Shown one piece after another: positions 45,180 to 58,359 of a stretch of 64,000 nt of DNA. The DNA is from Thermothielavioides terrestris NRRL 8126 (taxonomy: Eukaryota; Ascomycota; Sordariomycetes; Sordariales; Chaetomiaceae): the NCBI RefSeq assembly GCF_000226115.1, contig NC_016457.1, positions 6,696,001 through 6,760,000 of the forward strand, given 5' to 3'. Below the pieces are notes generated by a model. The model worked only from the letters and a program-made list of their open reading frames with translations. It made no database searches and was not told where the DNA came from. Numbering within the stretch: the first letter of the stretch is position 1; the number at the start of each line of letters is the position of its first letter. The position numbers and the translations under genes are program-made.

Positions 45180-48000
45180 AAGCTATATACCAACTTGTTT
45201 AGTAATCTTCTAATAGTGACTATAAATATATTATTAAGGTTATATTACAATATGGGGAGAAGTAGAGGCTATAGCGTTCTTAGTTTTTCTATAGCTTCTA
45301 TATAGATAGCGATTTCTATTATCTAGTTCGTCCTTTCTAATTAACCGTCTATCTAGGGATAATAGGCTATTAAGAAAAGGAGGTTAACGCTTAGAATATA
45401 AAAGATTTCTTTCTATAGGTTAGAGGTAAACTTAGTGTCTTAGTCGCTAATAATTTACACTAGGAGTCCCTAATCTATATATGTTAGCGCTCTAAGGATT
45501 ATAACTATCTTTTGCTCTACCGACATTTTGTCGTTTCTAGCTATAAGGAGCTTTTTCTTACTAAACTTATAGGTGATAGTATATATAGTGTTAAGGATTA
45601 AATACTTTTTCATTGACTATAGTATCTCTTTAGAGGGTATAGTAGGTAAACTAACGATAAAATCTATAGTAATAGTGTAGAAAGGCTATAGCAATATCTA
45701 AATTAACTAAAGGTCTTTAGGCTTCAATTCTCTTAAGGTCTAGTTCTCTCTATATATAGGGCAGTGCCGAATATATTTATATATTATCTAGCGCTTTCGA
45801 TTAAACGTAAATACTAAGAGGTTCGCTATTATATTGTCTATACCAAAGTAGTAAGTATTGTTGTATACAATAGTAAAAATATCTTTGATATAGCTACTAG
45901 GGATATAAAGCTTCTTTGCTCCTTCGTAGTCGATATAATAGAGGAGTCTATCCTTTAGCTTATAAAGCCTAATCTATAGTTTTCAATGCTACTTTCTATA
46001 TAGCTCTCCTTCTTACTCTTTATACTCTTTCTATATAGCGATCTTCTTAGCCTATTCTTCTATATTGTAGAGACTTCTAATGATCTTATTATACTAGTGG
46101 TCGTTGAGGTAGGCTATAGTTAGCTTAGCTTTAAACTTGTTACTAATAACTAGCTTGAAGATACTAGTGTCTATAGCGTAGTATTCCTTAATATCGATCT
46201 AGATAGTAGACTAAATGTCCTCTAATTCGTTGGTAGCGTTTTAGGTTTCGTTAGAGGCGTCTTCCTCGAAGGTCGGTAAACGTAATAGGGCGTCTAGTAC
46301 AACGTTGAGCTTTCCTAGTATATAGAAAATGTTAAGGTCGAACTAGAATAGCTAGTTTATAGCGTTAATAAGCTTTAGATTAGCCTTTACAAGGTCTATA
46401 GTAGTAAGAGATATATACTTTATAATGCCTCTAGTTGCTATATAGTCTATTAGGATGTTTATAAGGTATTAGTTTAACTATACTATCTTTTAGAGCTTCC
46501 TAACTACCTATACGATAGTGGCGACTTCTACTTCGGTACTCCTATACTTCCTTTCTACGTTAGAAGTTAGGCGAGATAAGAATATAATAGGCTAAATCTC
46601 GCTATTTAGAATATCTTAGCTAAGGATGCTAGTACTATCCTATTCGCTATAGAGTTAAAAGACGATTGCTCTATATCCTTTGCCGTTTATATCGAGCTTA
46701 ATAAATAGTAGTTTATTAAGGCAATGATAATATAGGAAGTACTATTTATATAGATGTTCTTATAGCAACCTAAAGGACTTTAGTTCCACTAATATAGGCT
46801 TAAATTTAGCGTTTAAAGTAAATACTTTCCTAGTGTTCTTCGACTTAGCGATAAGAAGATCTCTATTTACTCTCCCTTAGGCAAAGAGCTTAGTTTTATA
46901 GTCCTATAGAGGCTACGCTTTTGCTATATACTATAGGATACTTTTATATAGCTATCTAGCTATATTAAGGTACTATTCCAAGGTCTTAAGGATATTAGGG
47001 AACTTAAGTTTCTTAAATATAGCGATCCTATCGTCCATCTTAGCTACTCTTTCGCCATTGACTATATAGCTAAAGAGTTTTACTAACAGGTAGGCTATAA
47101 AGGATTTTTCTACTAAAATATAAACGTATACCTTGTTGAGGATATCGAGGACTATCTTAATATACTTAAGGTATTCTTCTATATTCTTACTAGCGATAAT
47201 AATATCGTCGATATAGATATATACAAAGTGCTTATATTTATAGAATAAATAGTCTATAAAGCGCTATACGAAAATTAGTAAGTTTTTAAATCCTATTAGT
47301 ACTACGTTTAAGCGTTCTAAACCTCTAAGACTAATAACCACTATATAGTTATAGTGTTCTTCTACGACTAGAAGCTAGAAGAAGAATCTAGAGACGTCGA
47401 ATACTATAAAGATTATATTGCTTATTATTATATTTATAATGTCGTCTTAGTTAGGCAATAGATATATATCTAGTACTACCAATATATTTAAGGGCTAGAG
47501 GTCTACTACGGCTCTACCTTTTATTTTTCTAGCAACTGTACAATAGACTATAAAGACTAGGTAAGCGATAGGTGTTAGCTAGTCTATAAAGTCCATCTTT
47601 CTTTACGTATATAGTTTATTATATTCTTTATCGACGATCGCTTAGTCTTTAACGCTTAGCGAGTAAACCTAAATAGGCTTAAGCTAATTTTACTATCCGT
47701 TGACAAGCGAAATTCTTATCTTCTAATCCTTTAGTATAGGGACAATACTATAGTTATAGAAAACGTTATACTTATCTAACAATACCTTTATTTCTTCTAT
47801 ATACCGTTTATCTTTGCTATAGACGCTCACCTCTACTACTAACTTGATATATAGGATATCGTCTAGTCTCTTAATACTATAGGATAGTATATAGAACTCC
47901 TACTTAGTAGGTAGTTTATACTTATCCTCTATTAGTATCTTCGTTATTAGTTCCTTACTACTAGGCTCCTATTATATAGTCGTCGTTATCTATATATATT
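45180..48000 (-). pseudogene. Pol relic (RT, RNase H, integrase) of the nested element
   Basis: RT: FKNLLIFV*RFIDYLFYKY before the catalytic YIDDIIIAS. Integrase: a zinc-finger-like piece near 45,770 (YIRHCPI-type, now mutated), IDFIVSLP, ISD*DTKFTS at 45,431-45,452, and AYYPQIDG*LERTN at about 45,345-45,372, where HPQTDGQ is expected. The stops fall at Arg/Gln codons, as RIP predicts. The strand is fixed by the RT-then-integrase order. Confidence 0.88.
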
Positions 48001-51000
48001 TATTGTCTACAATATTATCCTAAGTCTACTATGTAAAGTTCTATACTATTGTCTAGATATCCTCCTTTAGGCTATACTGAAGGAGGTGTCTAATACATTG
48101 TCCTTCGACAATAGTGATTAGGCAAACGGTGTTATTCTTTACAACGGCTTAGTGTATACTCTTTACGTCTATAATAACGTCTAGTATACCTTCGATGTAT
48201 AAAGCGAAGTAGAGCTTACGTCTCTAGCTACTTAAATTGTCGTTATCGGTGTTTATAGGCTTGAACGTAGTCTTAATCAGGTGTTCCATTATAGGTATAA
48301 CCGTTATAGTATTTACGGCTTTCACCTTCTAGATTGTTCTTTTCTATTTTATATACATTCTTACCTTTATATTGTAAACCGATTAGAAGTAATAGGTAGA
48401 TATATTAAGGTTAATCTTTACTCTATTATAGAGTATAAAGTCAGTTCTAATCAATAGTTTCGCTTTTAAACCTTTAATAACGTTAGTTATTATAGTAAAG
48501 TAACCGTCTACGTTGGTACTATAGACAATTCCTCAGATATAAAAGTTAAACTCGACTTACTTCTTAACTTTAGTATAGGCTCCAACGCCTTTGACAAAGT
48601 GTAGCTTTACGTTAATTTAATATAAGTTCTTAGCCTACTTAGAGATAAACTCCTTATCGACGAAATTAGTATTGCTACCTATATTAAAGTAAACCTCTAT
48701 ATCTAGCTCGCCTAGGTTTATACTAATATTGATTATAAGGTATATAGCTTGCTTGTCCAACGCCTTTAGTAATAGTATATAGGGCTATACTTCTATAATC
48801 TATCCTTTAGTTAATATAAAGTTTACATCTTTACTATTAAGCTTGTTCTCGTTGTTACTAAAGTTATATTAATAGTCTATTTAAGGTTATATAGGTCTAT
48901 ACTTATCTTCGTCGCTATCGTTGGCTATATATTTAAAAAGCTTATAATATATTGTAAAGACTCTACTATAGGCAGTACATTGCTAAATCTATAGAAGCTA
49001 TTATAGTAGTTTATTCCAACTTAGTCTAAGCTAGCGAAAGGTGTAATATAAGTAGTAAGAACTATCGACTTCTTCGTTTTCTAATTCCTCGTCCTCAGCT
49101 TCGATATTATATTCGTCGATAAGAATATACCTAGTCTTCTCTAGCATTTTACAATAAAGGTTAACGTCTTCGTCGTCTTTTATCACTATAATCTCGCTAT
49201 AGTATAAGAAGGTACTATCTTCGAACTACTTTTTATATATATATATCCAAATCCGTTAAAGTCGTCGAGGTCGAGGTAGTCTTCTCTAGTTGCTGTTGTC
49301 GCCTCTTCTCTAACCGTTGAACAGTCTAAGTCCTCCTCTACAATCGTTAAACAGTTAGTATCCTCTTCTATATTTAGTTATATTATAGAAGTTTCAATCA
49401 CTAAATAGCTATATTTAGTTACTATCTCTATACTAATTGTTTCTAAGTCGCTAGGGTTTATCCCTATCTCTTCTCTAAAGATTATAATATCCTCTTTTAC
49501 CTCTTCCTATCTAAAAGGCTCTATTATCCTCCTAGTTGTCTCCTTGTCTTTCGTCGTTGTACTCTATATCTATGTTATTAGCAATAGGACTATAGCCAAT
49601 AATATAGCCCTTAGTAGCGTCCTAGCGAAGCTTATCTCTAACGATATATACTTTGGTATTGAGAATACTAAGGAATATACCTATCTCTATAATTATATTT
49701 AGTTCAAAGTATAACTAGCGAAGTTTTAAATAAAGGCAATTATATAGGCGTATTAGACATTGCTCCTTAGTAGTATCTCCCTAAATATATATATATTTAA
49801 AGTATTCTATAGTAAATTTCTAGATTAGCTTGTCTTTATAATTGTCTTTTATAATATACTAGTTTTTATTTAGCTATTTTTCTACTTTATATCTTTTAAT
49901 ACTAAACTCTTTTTTCAAATGTTTAGTCTATATTTTTATAGATATAATCAATATAGCCTTTTCTATAGTAGAGAGCTACTACTTATACTATTATAGCGCT
50001 AAGCCTTGAAACAAGGTCTATATCTCTATATATAGGGTCTCTTCTCTTACTAAGTAGTATCTAATAACCTAATCTACCTACTTAATCTAAAGGTTAACGT
50101 CCCTATAGTATAGCTACTATTTGTTATACTATAGGTCCTAGGGTTCCTTAGACTTATTCTCTATATCTAGCTAAAAGAGACTAATGTCCTAAATCTTCTA
50201 TTTTAATGTAGGTATAGACAATTATAAAGATATAGTACTTCCGTCCTTGGTTTTAGGCTAATAGTCTTCTATACCTATAGCCCTATTCGCCCTTTCGATT
50301 ATAACGTTTAGGTTCTCTATTATTCTAGCTATTTAGGTAAGAAAGTCCTATATAGCGAAAGTAGCCTAGATATCTATAGCTCTAGCGGCTTATTTAGAGG
50401 GTTTAGCTCCTTGTCTAGAAGGTCTAGCTACTTATCTATATAGTAGGCTTAGTATCTCTTAGAATAGTAAAGAGACATTGGAATTGACTAAACTATCTAT
50501 ATATTCTATTCTAGGGTTCTAGATAACTATACCTAGTCTAGGAAGCGTAGATAGGTACTAAGATAGTTGGCTAGGCGTCTATAGCGGCGGCTAGGGAACC
50601 TAATCGAAAGCGCTAATTAGCTAAGCTATTAGAGATAATAGGTTTTCCTCTTTAGGTTATTAGTTCTAAGGCGGCGGATCCTATAATCCTCTTAATAGTC
50701 CTTAGTAGCGTTTACTAAGATTATAGCTATTAATAATATAGGTTTTACATCTCTATTGAAGAATAGTTAGCGTATCTTAGGGCTTTAGTTGCTCTTAGAA
50801 AGTTAGGCTTAGTAGAGTTGCTAGCTAGTTCTTAGTTAGATTATATCTAGTTTTTACCGATATTTCTAGTAGTATAGCTAGTCCTAGTTGTTAATCGTTA
50901 GTCCTTTAAGGCTTTAAGGTCTTTAGTAGTCCCTAACTCTCTAATACTAAGGCCTCTAGCGTTTCTTAGGTTAAGTCCTTAGTCTCTAAAGTAGTGTCTT

Positions 51001-51555
51001 CGATCCTAGGGTCTAGGATAAGATTCTTACTAACGGCTACTTAGACTTTATACCTAATAGTTGTAAGGTAGGTATAAAGAATATAATTGTCGAATATTTA
51101 AAAGGGAGAATACTCTACGATATATAGTGTTTTAGCGTACTATTAGGCGTAGACGTCTCCTTCTAATGCCTCTTCGAGTAATACTATAGCTTCTAGGTAT
51201 TAGAGTTCTTAGGGATTAATAGCGGTTATCTACTAGACGTTATAGGTAACTTTGAAATCCTTAATGAACTTAAGCGCTTACTATACGTCTCTATAGACGT
51301 TGGCGTTTATAAGGCTTAAATCCGTCTAGCTTCTAACTCTTTATAAGTACTTAGTGCTAGAATAACAGTATCTAGGTTGTAAACTAGTTTATTATAAATC
51401 GTATACTCCAAAGCTTACTCCTTTATAAAAGAGTATTATCTACCTTAGGTGCTACTCTATACAACTTGTTGAATATAACTTGTAATATCTTTCAAGCCGA
51501 ATTTAGCTCTCTTCGAAGGGAAGCGAATAGGTCTAAATCGTTAGTAGGCACCACT
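48001..51555 (-). pseudogene. Gag/protease side of the nested element
   Basis: Minus-strand frames are coding-like with RIP-type stops, including a Pro/Ser/Leu-rich segment near 50,500-50,700 and an Asp-rich NDSDEDKYRP piece near 48,910. I could not place a zinc knuckle or protease triad with certainty. Assignment follows from position between the 5' LTR and RT. Confidence 0.5.
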
Positions 51556-51804
51556 TATTATACGTAGATAGTGCTCGGTGACTATTTGGTAGTAAATGTA
51601 TAAAGGTAAGAAAGATCAATGCCTCTTAGCCTCGTTAGCTAATGAGGCGGCACTCCTAAACACTAGTATATATTATAAAAGTATATTGATATAGTCTGTC
51701 TTCCTACGAAGGGGTTCTAGGTAAGGTTCCCTTTTTTAAGGGAACGCTTATTACCCTTGACCGCGGTGCGGTTATAGGTGCCCTTGCCACAGTTGCGTGT
51801 GACA
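51556..51804 (-). repeat. 5' LTR of the nested element
   Basis: 249 bp. Its last ~55 bp on the plus strand (GACCGCGGTGCGGTTATAGG… to GCGTGTGACA) are almost free of RIP, unlike the other copy. Confidence 0.92.
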
Positions 51805-52707
51805 AATCGCTACTATATAGGTGATACTTGTACCTTAGACAAAGCAAGAGGTAGTATATTGGGTATACTATTGTAGGATTATAGGGCTCTTGCCTAACGG
51901 ATAGCTAAGTAGTAGGCTATCTTTGTAAGACCCTATAGGCGACCTTAGACGATAGTTGTAAGCTATGTTTTTAGTATCTAGGGCTATTCTGCTACTTCGA
52001 TTAGAGGACTAAAATACTGCTTTAGGACCGTCAGTTATACTAGCGGAGGATCTTAACAATATATTGATCTAGGCGAACGTTGAAGCTAAGATTATAGAGA
52101 TCGTTGCAATATAGGCGACTACGACTCAAAGGCTTGTCGACGCCCCTATAGACAAGTTCGATTAGGAGTACTTCCTTAGAAGTATATAGGTTAAAAAGCT
52201 TAGGGCCTTAGTATAGGCGGCACTTATAATGATAGTACTCGATCCCTACCTTTAGGAAGAGGAGACGCTTATCTATATACTTATAAGGAGGCTAAACTAT
52301 CTTAAGATGCTTTATTTACTAGTATAGAAGTATTTGTAAGTATAAGGATCGCCTATATTATCTAGCTATATATTACCCTCAGTATAGCACTATAGTAAGT
52401 GTCTTTGTAAAGAACCTACTAAGCCTAAGCGTCTACTTTGCTTACTACTGTACAATCTATACGACTATACTTTTGCCTATAAGTATAAGTATCTAATATA
52501 GTAGCAAGGATAGGATATATATATTAAGGAGGTAAAGGAGTATAAAAGACGATATAATTAGCTACTATAGCTAGCTAGACCTTCGTAAGCTAAGAGAGCT
52601 ATATATAGAGAGTAGCTTAAGGAATAGCGACGATAAGAGGCGTGTACTAGGGAGCTTTTAAGGTATAAGCTTGCCTATAGGAACGTATAGTAAGCTTAAA
52701 AGGGAAG
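51805..52707 (+). other. Right-hand interior fragment of the old element
   Basis: The 903 bp continue the split element up to its right LTR. Plus-strand frames look coding (…PKRLLCLLLYNLYDYTFAYKY…) but match no gypsy domain I know; integrase would be expected here. The element may be a variant, deleted or rearranged. Confidence 0.4.
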
Positions 52708-53208
52708 TGTAAATTAGGGTAATAGACTACCTAGATATAGGGACCTAGTTTTTCTATTCGTTTCAATATATTACATTCGTTGCTAGGGGGTCTAGCCCTC
52801 TAATTATATATATTTAAGTAGGTTAAGCCTATTTTCTTTGTTATTAAGGAAGGTATTAAATAGTTATTAATATACGTTCGTTGATACTACGTTGGTAGTC
52901 CTCTTTCTTTAAGGAAGGCTATTAAGCCTTTTCTTTCGTTGTTCTATCTTTATCTAGACGATAGGCATTTGAGCTATTAAGCTTTAACTATATTTTTGTT
53001 GTCTCTTGTCTTTCTACTATATTCTACTAGACGTACTTAAGCTATATATCTTCCTTTTAGAAGACATCCTTCCTACTACTTAATACGCACTATCTTTATC
53101 TGTCTAGAGAGACACTGTATTCCTTTAGGAGCTATCTCGCGTACCTAGTCCTAGGTGTAGTGGGGTAGGTTAGTGTAGAGGTTTTGCACTATTTTAATAT
53201 AGAGGCTA
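52708..53208 (+). repeat. 3' LTR of the old gypsy-like element
   Basis: Partner of 35,226-35,720, starting TGTAAATTAGGGTAATAGAC. The last ~100 bp (GTGTAGTGGGGTAGGTTAG…TTTTGCAC) kept C and G that are lost in the left copy. Confidence 0.85.
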
Positions 53209-54149
53209 TAGCTAGGCTAGAGAAGTATAAGACTATATTTGACCTAGGCAAAGCTTAGCTAGCTACTAGATAGCGGTAGAAACGTATTAAAATAAAAGAA
53301 TTAAACTTAAGTATCCGCCTTACCCTTATCTTTACCTTTATCTTTACTACCCTTCTTACCCTAAATTTCCCTATACTATACTAATTAGCTACTAGCTAGC
53401 TATAAAGTAAAAGTACAATATACTTATAATATTCTATTTAATATTTATAAGGTACCTATATATCTAGGTTAGAGCTTTAATATATCGCTTAGCCTTCTCT
53501 AGAGTATCTTAAGCTAGCTAGGCTAACTTCTTAGCGACAATAGCTAGCTATTTAACAGCTATAGCCTAGCGCTTTGCCGCTAGAGCAACTCTCTCCTTAA
53601 TACTCTACTAGGGCTTAGCCCTAATAAGTAAAAGGTAAGCTATAGAGGTAGTGGGAGCGTTAGACGTAGGTATATTAGCGCTAGCTAAGGGTAGGGCAAT
53701 AGCGGCCTCTTTATATATTGTACTTTTCAATGCTAGTTAGTTAGGTATAAATATAAGGTAGCTATAGAGCTATATAGCTTATAAATAGTTGTAACTAAAC
53801 GTTTACCCTATACCTTAAGGTCGATAAGTAAAGGCTCGTCCTTATCGACTTTAAGGACTTACTTATACTATTTAATAATCTTTAGCTAAATTATAAAGGG
53901 CAGCTACTAGTAGCTCGTTAGTATTAGACTAGTAGTCGTTTATTAGTTAATATTACTTATAAAAATATAGAACTTAGTATAGCCCTACTTAATATACTCC
54001 TAGTATATATTACCTAGATCTATATACTAGTTAGTAAATATAAACCTAATACATTAAAAAATATAATACTATATTTACTTTTTTAGAAGTAGCAAGCCTA
54101 TATATCCCTATTATAAATATATATAATATAGACTATATATAGCATTGCC
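53209..54149. other. AT-rich RIP-mutated DNA without assigned content
   Basis: Same composition as the rest of the block. Coding-like minus frames occur but are not identifiable. Confidence 0.5.
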
Positions 54150-57100
54150 TATACCTTACTATAGTTGAGCTCTTCCTTCTTCTTCTTCTTCGCCTACCTA
54201 ACGTTAGCTAGCTACTAACTAGCATTTAAATAACACTCTTTACTAAAGACTTTATACCTAAAGACCTAGCTAGGCGTTTCTAAGGGTTGTTAGGTATAAC
54301 TAGCTTAGACTTGCCCTTGTTAATAGGGGTAGCGGGGGCAGTAGGGGGGGTAGCTAAGGCGGGGGGGGTAGGGGGAGTAGAGGGGGCTAGCTACTTACTA
54401 ACAATGTTCTTGCTATTAGTACTAGTGTTAATAGTAGTAGTAGGCGTAGAGTATATATAGGAGCGCTACTACTACTAGCTAGGGGTAGCGGGGGCTAAGG
54501 GGGCAGAGGGGACTAGCTACTTGCTAGTAGCGTCCTTGCTACTAGTACTAGTGTTAGTGGTAGTAGTAGGTATAGAATATACAAAGTAGGTATAGGAGCG
54601 CTACTACTACTGGCTAGGGACAGTAGGAGGGGTAGTGGCTAGGGCGAAGGGGGTGGTAGAAGCTAGCTACTCGCCAATAGCGCCTTCGTTGGTAGTAGTA
54701 GTAATAGTAGTAGTAGTAGTAGTAGTAGTAGACGTAGAGCGTATAGGGCGTGTAGAGCAAGGTCGGAGGCGCTACTACTACTGGTCAAGGGTAGCGGGAG
54801 GGTCGGTGGCGAGGGCTAGGGGGGTAGTAGAAGCTAGCTGCTCGCTAGTAGCAAGAGCGTCGTTGTTAGTAGCGGCAAAGGGGTTATTCTCCTTATACAA
54901 CTCTATATTGTTGTATTTAAAGTTGCTTTATAACTTAATTAGCTATTGCTAATTATAATACCATTGCTACCTTTGTGATTTCGACCGATTTTTCGACTTA
55001 ACTAACTTATAAAGTGTATAAAAAGTGTAGATTAAAGCTACAATGTAGCTAATTAGCTTCCTAGCAATAGCGATGATAGAAATAGCTTTAAATCAACTTA
55101 TACAACGGTAGTATAGGCGAGCAAATAGGTAGTAATAGATATAGCTATAAAGTTAGAAGAAGGAAAGGAAGAAGAAGTAGGTAGAAGGCTCTAAAGTAAT
55201 AGAAAAAGCTATAGCCTATATATTTATATAGTTCTTAAAGAATTAAAGGTTTTAATATCAACTATATAGAGTAAACATTGTTCATTTTTTAGAATTATCT
55301 AACTACAAAGTATCTTAACTAGTAGTAGAATAGTAGCTAACTAGTATCTTCTCTATATTTATATTCCTTCTCTAGTTTCTTTATAAAGCTAAGCTTAGGG
55401 GTTAGGATAAAATTTCTATTTGTCTACGATTTTATATAGTGTTGAGCCTACTTTTAGAAACTTTAATCAACTCTATAAAGTTCGTTTAAAGGCTAAAACT
55501 TAGGCTATTAGCAACACTTACTATATTTTAGTATTATAGAAACTCCTTTCTAAGTATACTAATTAGCTAGGAACTAAGTAACTCGCTTATAGTCTAGTAG
55601 CTAGCTAGCTACTAATCTTCTAACTTCTAGCTATTAGTTATTACGAAGTTCCTTAAAGTTGAAGGTAGTAATAAGGATATAAGGTAGTATAGTCTAATGG
55701 CTAGCTAGCACTTAACTAGAGAACTATATATTACTATTTATTACTAAGATATAAATAAAGAAATATCTAACCTCTAAACCTATTGTAGATCCTTTTAAAC
55801 CTTGCCCAATAGCTTCCCTAGAATATAGTCAAGATCCTTTTATAAGCTATATATTGCCTATATATTATCTTAGATCTTATATATTATAGTTTATAGCAAC
55901 TATATTAGCTCCTAGACCTATAGGAATAGGTGCTATATAATAGAGACCTCGTCTAAGCTAATAAGATCTACTAGCTATAGAACGACGCTATAGTATATCC
56001 TAAACCCCTTTACTTCTAAAATACTAACTAGCTATTAGAAGTACTTTAGCTATAACGAGTTTATTAACAAGTAATAATACTAGATATATAAGCAAGGGAG
56101 CAACTAGCTTCTGAACTATATACACCTATAGTAAGGGATACTAACTAGCTTTGGAATTAGGATATTCTATAAGAGCTAAGCCACTTAGTCTACCTAGTTG
56201 ACTATATTATAGTAATCTAGGTTACAACGTTCGTCTAAAGTAGCCTACCTAAATGTAGAGACCTTAGTAGTAATGTTGGCAATACCCTAGGCAGTTAGCT
56301 ATAGTAGCTAGATAGCTACTATACCGCTTCGCCACTACCTATCGTTGTACTATAGACTAGGGAACTAGTCTAATATAAAAACGCTATTGAAGTCAAGAGG
56401 CTTATTAGTATTAAACTACTTATATACTATCGATAGCTTATATACAATTAGTGCTTAAGCCTATTTAGATAGCTTATTAAAGCCCTAGCTATTAAACCGC
56501 TTTATATATATAGCTAGAAGTATATAATTAAGACTCTTAAACTTAGCCTAGATTGCCTTGTTTTAATAGTCTTATATATAGTGATTAAGGTAAATAATTC
56601 AACTAGTAAGAGGGAAGGTGCTAGCTATTTGCTACTTTAGTATAGGCTTAGCGTTCTTAACCTTTAAGTACTATCCTTTGACTACATTTGTTATAGTAAT
56701 CTAGTAGAGTAGGGGGATTATATCTTATATCTAATATATCTATAGTTAAGTATTGTTTAGCTAGTTGTTCTTTAAATATTGTTTAAGCCTATTGGTACTA
56801 GCGTAAGCAATAGCAGCCTTAACAAACTCTATATAGCCTTTTTCTAAACAACGGCTTAGAAGAGTAGCTACTATATAGCTAAGGCACTCTTTGTTAATGC
56901 TAATCCAACGCTTTAAAGTCTCTTATCAATACTTTATATAGAGGAGATGTTGTATATAAAGGAGATTATACTTATCGTAGCCAAATGCTAGCTAGATAGT
57001 AAGTTATTTAGCTATAGAGTCGTCAATAATTATATACTTTAGAAGCTAGCCCCTATTAGCTACTCCCCTATACTACTCTAGTAGTATACCTAGGTATATT

Positions 57101-58300
57101 GCAATACTATTAGTAGTCTACCTCTCTATAAAGAAGTAAATAGAAGGGAGCTAGTAGCTATTAAAGTCCTAAACTATAATTATAAACAGGTACTAACCCC
57201 TATATATAGTCTTATAAATAGTATATATAATTGCCAATTGGCTATACTTCTTCAGTGTATCTAATAGGTCTCTATATACAAAGACTAATATAAAGGAGTT
57301 CTTGCTAAAGATAGTTAGCGCCTTATACTTATACTAGTCACTATAGGATAGTAGCTAGGCAACGGCTTCTATAAATTCTAGCTCCCTAAGGACTTTATAG
57401 GACTATACTTTATAATTATTATATTTATAGAGCTTAAGAGATCTATAAAGGTTATAAATCTCCTAGGTTATAATATATTGGCCGTCTATATAGTAAAGAC
57501 ATGCCCTAGCCTTAGGGGTTTTGATATAGCTATATAGCTAGTGTTCTATAGCGCTATCGCTATATCTAGTAGTAAAGAGGTAGGCAATATACTTTACAAT
57601 AGTATATAGGCATTTGACTATCTCGATATTTTCTATTAAGTAATTATATCTATAGCGAATTACAATATTAATAGTACTATCGTTATACTGAACCTTATAA
57701 AGAGTATAGCAGTATAGCTCTATATTCTATAGTGCCCTATTACATTTACTTTGTCTTTTAGTCTTTTATAGCGTTTTCTAGAGGTAGCAACGGAATATAG
57801 TCTTTATTTACTATTACCTTAGGGCGTCTCTCCTACTATAGAAATATAATACCTAGTGCTATTTAGCTTACTAGGCTATATATAGGAGGGTAAACTCGCT
57901 CTCTTTAAACTAACGTTCCTAGATCTCTTTAATATTGTTAGGAATTGCAAGGCCACTATTTAGCGCCCTAGGCTCTAGTCTAGATAGACGAATTAGGGAT
58001 ATATACCTATACCTATATCTAGAAGCTAGTTCCTCTATAGAGGAACTATCTCCTTTATTAGATAGTTTATTAGACAATATAGAGCTGTCTAGCAGCTAGG
58101 TAGAGGCTAGAGTAGGACTAGGAATACCGCTTAATTATAACGATTATAGGATTAGAGGCTTAGAGATAGAGAGGAGCTAGGGTAGTACCTACTAAGTAGC
58201 TAGATCAAGGTCGGGTTTAGTAGATATATATTCTAAGACTAGGGAGCTCGCTATAGGTATAGTATTAGCAATTTAATGCTCGTGATTAAATTCGCTATTT
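54150..58300 (-). pseudogene. Mutator-like (MULE) transposase relic
   Basis: The minus strand carries a long frame interrupted mainly by TAG/TAA at Gln positions. Its middle part near 57,000-57,200 reads FNSY*LPSIYFFIER*TTNS then IAIYLGILLE, and next WLLKYIIIDDSIAK*LTI*LAFGYDKYNLLYI. This resembles the MULE arrangement of a transposase core in which a 'D.S.AE..AI..aF' segment follows the second catalytic region. The upstream part contains a Cys/Tyr-rich segment, possibly a lost zinc finger. The C-terminal side contains the in-frame repeats at 54,387-54,880. The family call is by pattern only. Confidence 0.5.
54387..54880 (-). repeat. In-frame tandem repeats in the transposase relic
   Basis: Units begin at CTAGCTAC/CTAGCTGC near 54,387, 54,513, 54,663 and 54,834, with periods of 126, 150 and 171 bp, all multiples of three. 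On the minus strand each unit reads about SK-LVPSAPLAPATPS then a run at TAG positions (former Gln) and a Thr run from (TAG/GTA)n trinucleotides. Length changes that keep frame suggest the repeats were once translated. Confidence 0.75.
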
Positions 58301-58359
58301 GACTAAACAGCATTTATATATTAAGGGGGACTAAGGGCGCTAATAGGCTATAGATACTA

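Larger units (their letters stand above)
41218..51804 (-). mobile_element. Complete nested gypsy-type LTR retrotransposon (10.6 kb)
   Basis: LTRs 41,218-41,467 and 51,556-51,804 are direct repeats with TGTTATACGC…GCGTGTGACA-type ends. The 5-bp duplication AATCG is exact at 41,213-41,217 and 51,805-51,809, proving insertion into the older element. Protein relics read on the minus strand: a gag-like part (51.5-49 kb), reverse transcriptase with YIDDIIIAS at about 47,201-47,222, then integrase at about 45,180-45,790. About 3.5 kb follows between the integrase and the 3' LTR. It is RIP-mutated almost throughout. Confidence 0.92.
35226..53208 (+). mobile_element. Old gypsy-like LTR retrotransposon, split by a nested insertion
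   Basis: A direct repeat of about 495 bp (35,226-35,720 and 52,708-53,208) brackets the region. The interior on the plus strand is 35,721-41,217 plus 51,805-52,707, about 6.4 kb once the nested element is removed. Gag, protease and reverse transcriptase relics are visible. RNase H appears only as a start, and an integrase is not found. The whole element is RIP-mutated. Its exact LTR ends are uncertain by a few bases. Confidence 0.82.

Noticed and set aside
54635..54952. Plus-strand frame with a Val run
   Set aside because: It is the shadow of the minus-strand in-frame Thr/Gln-rich repeats of the transposase relic.
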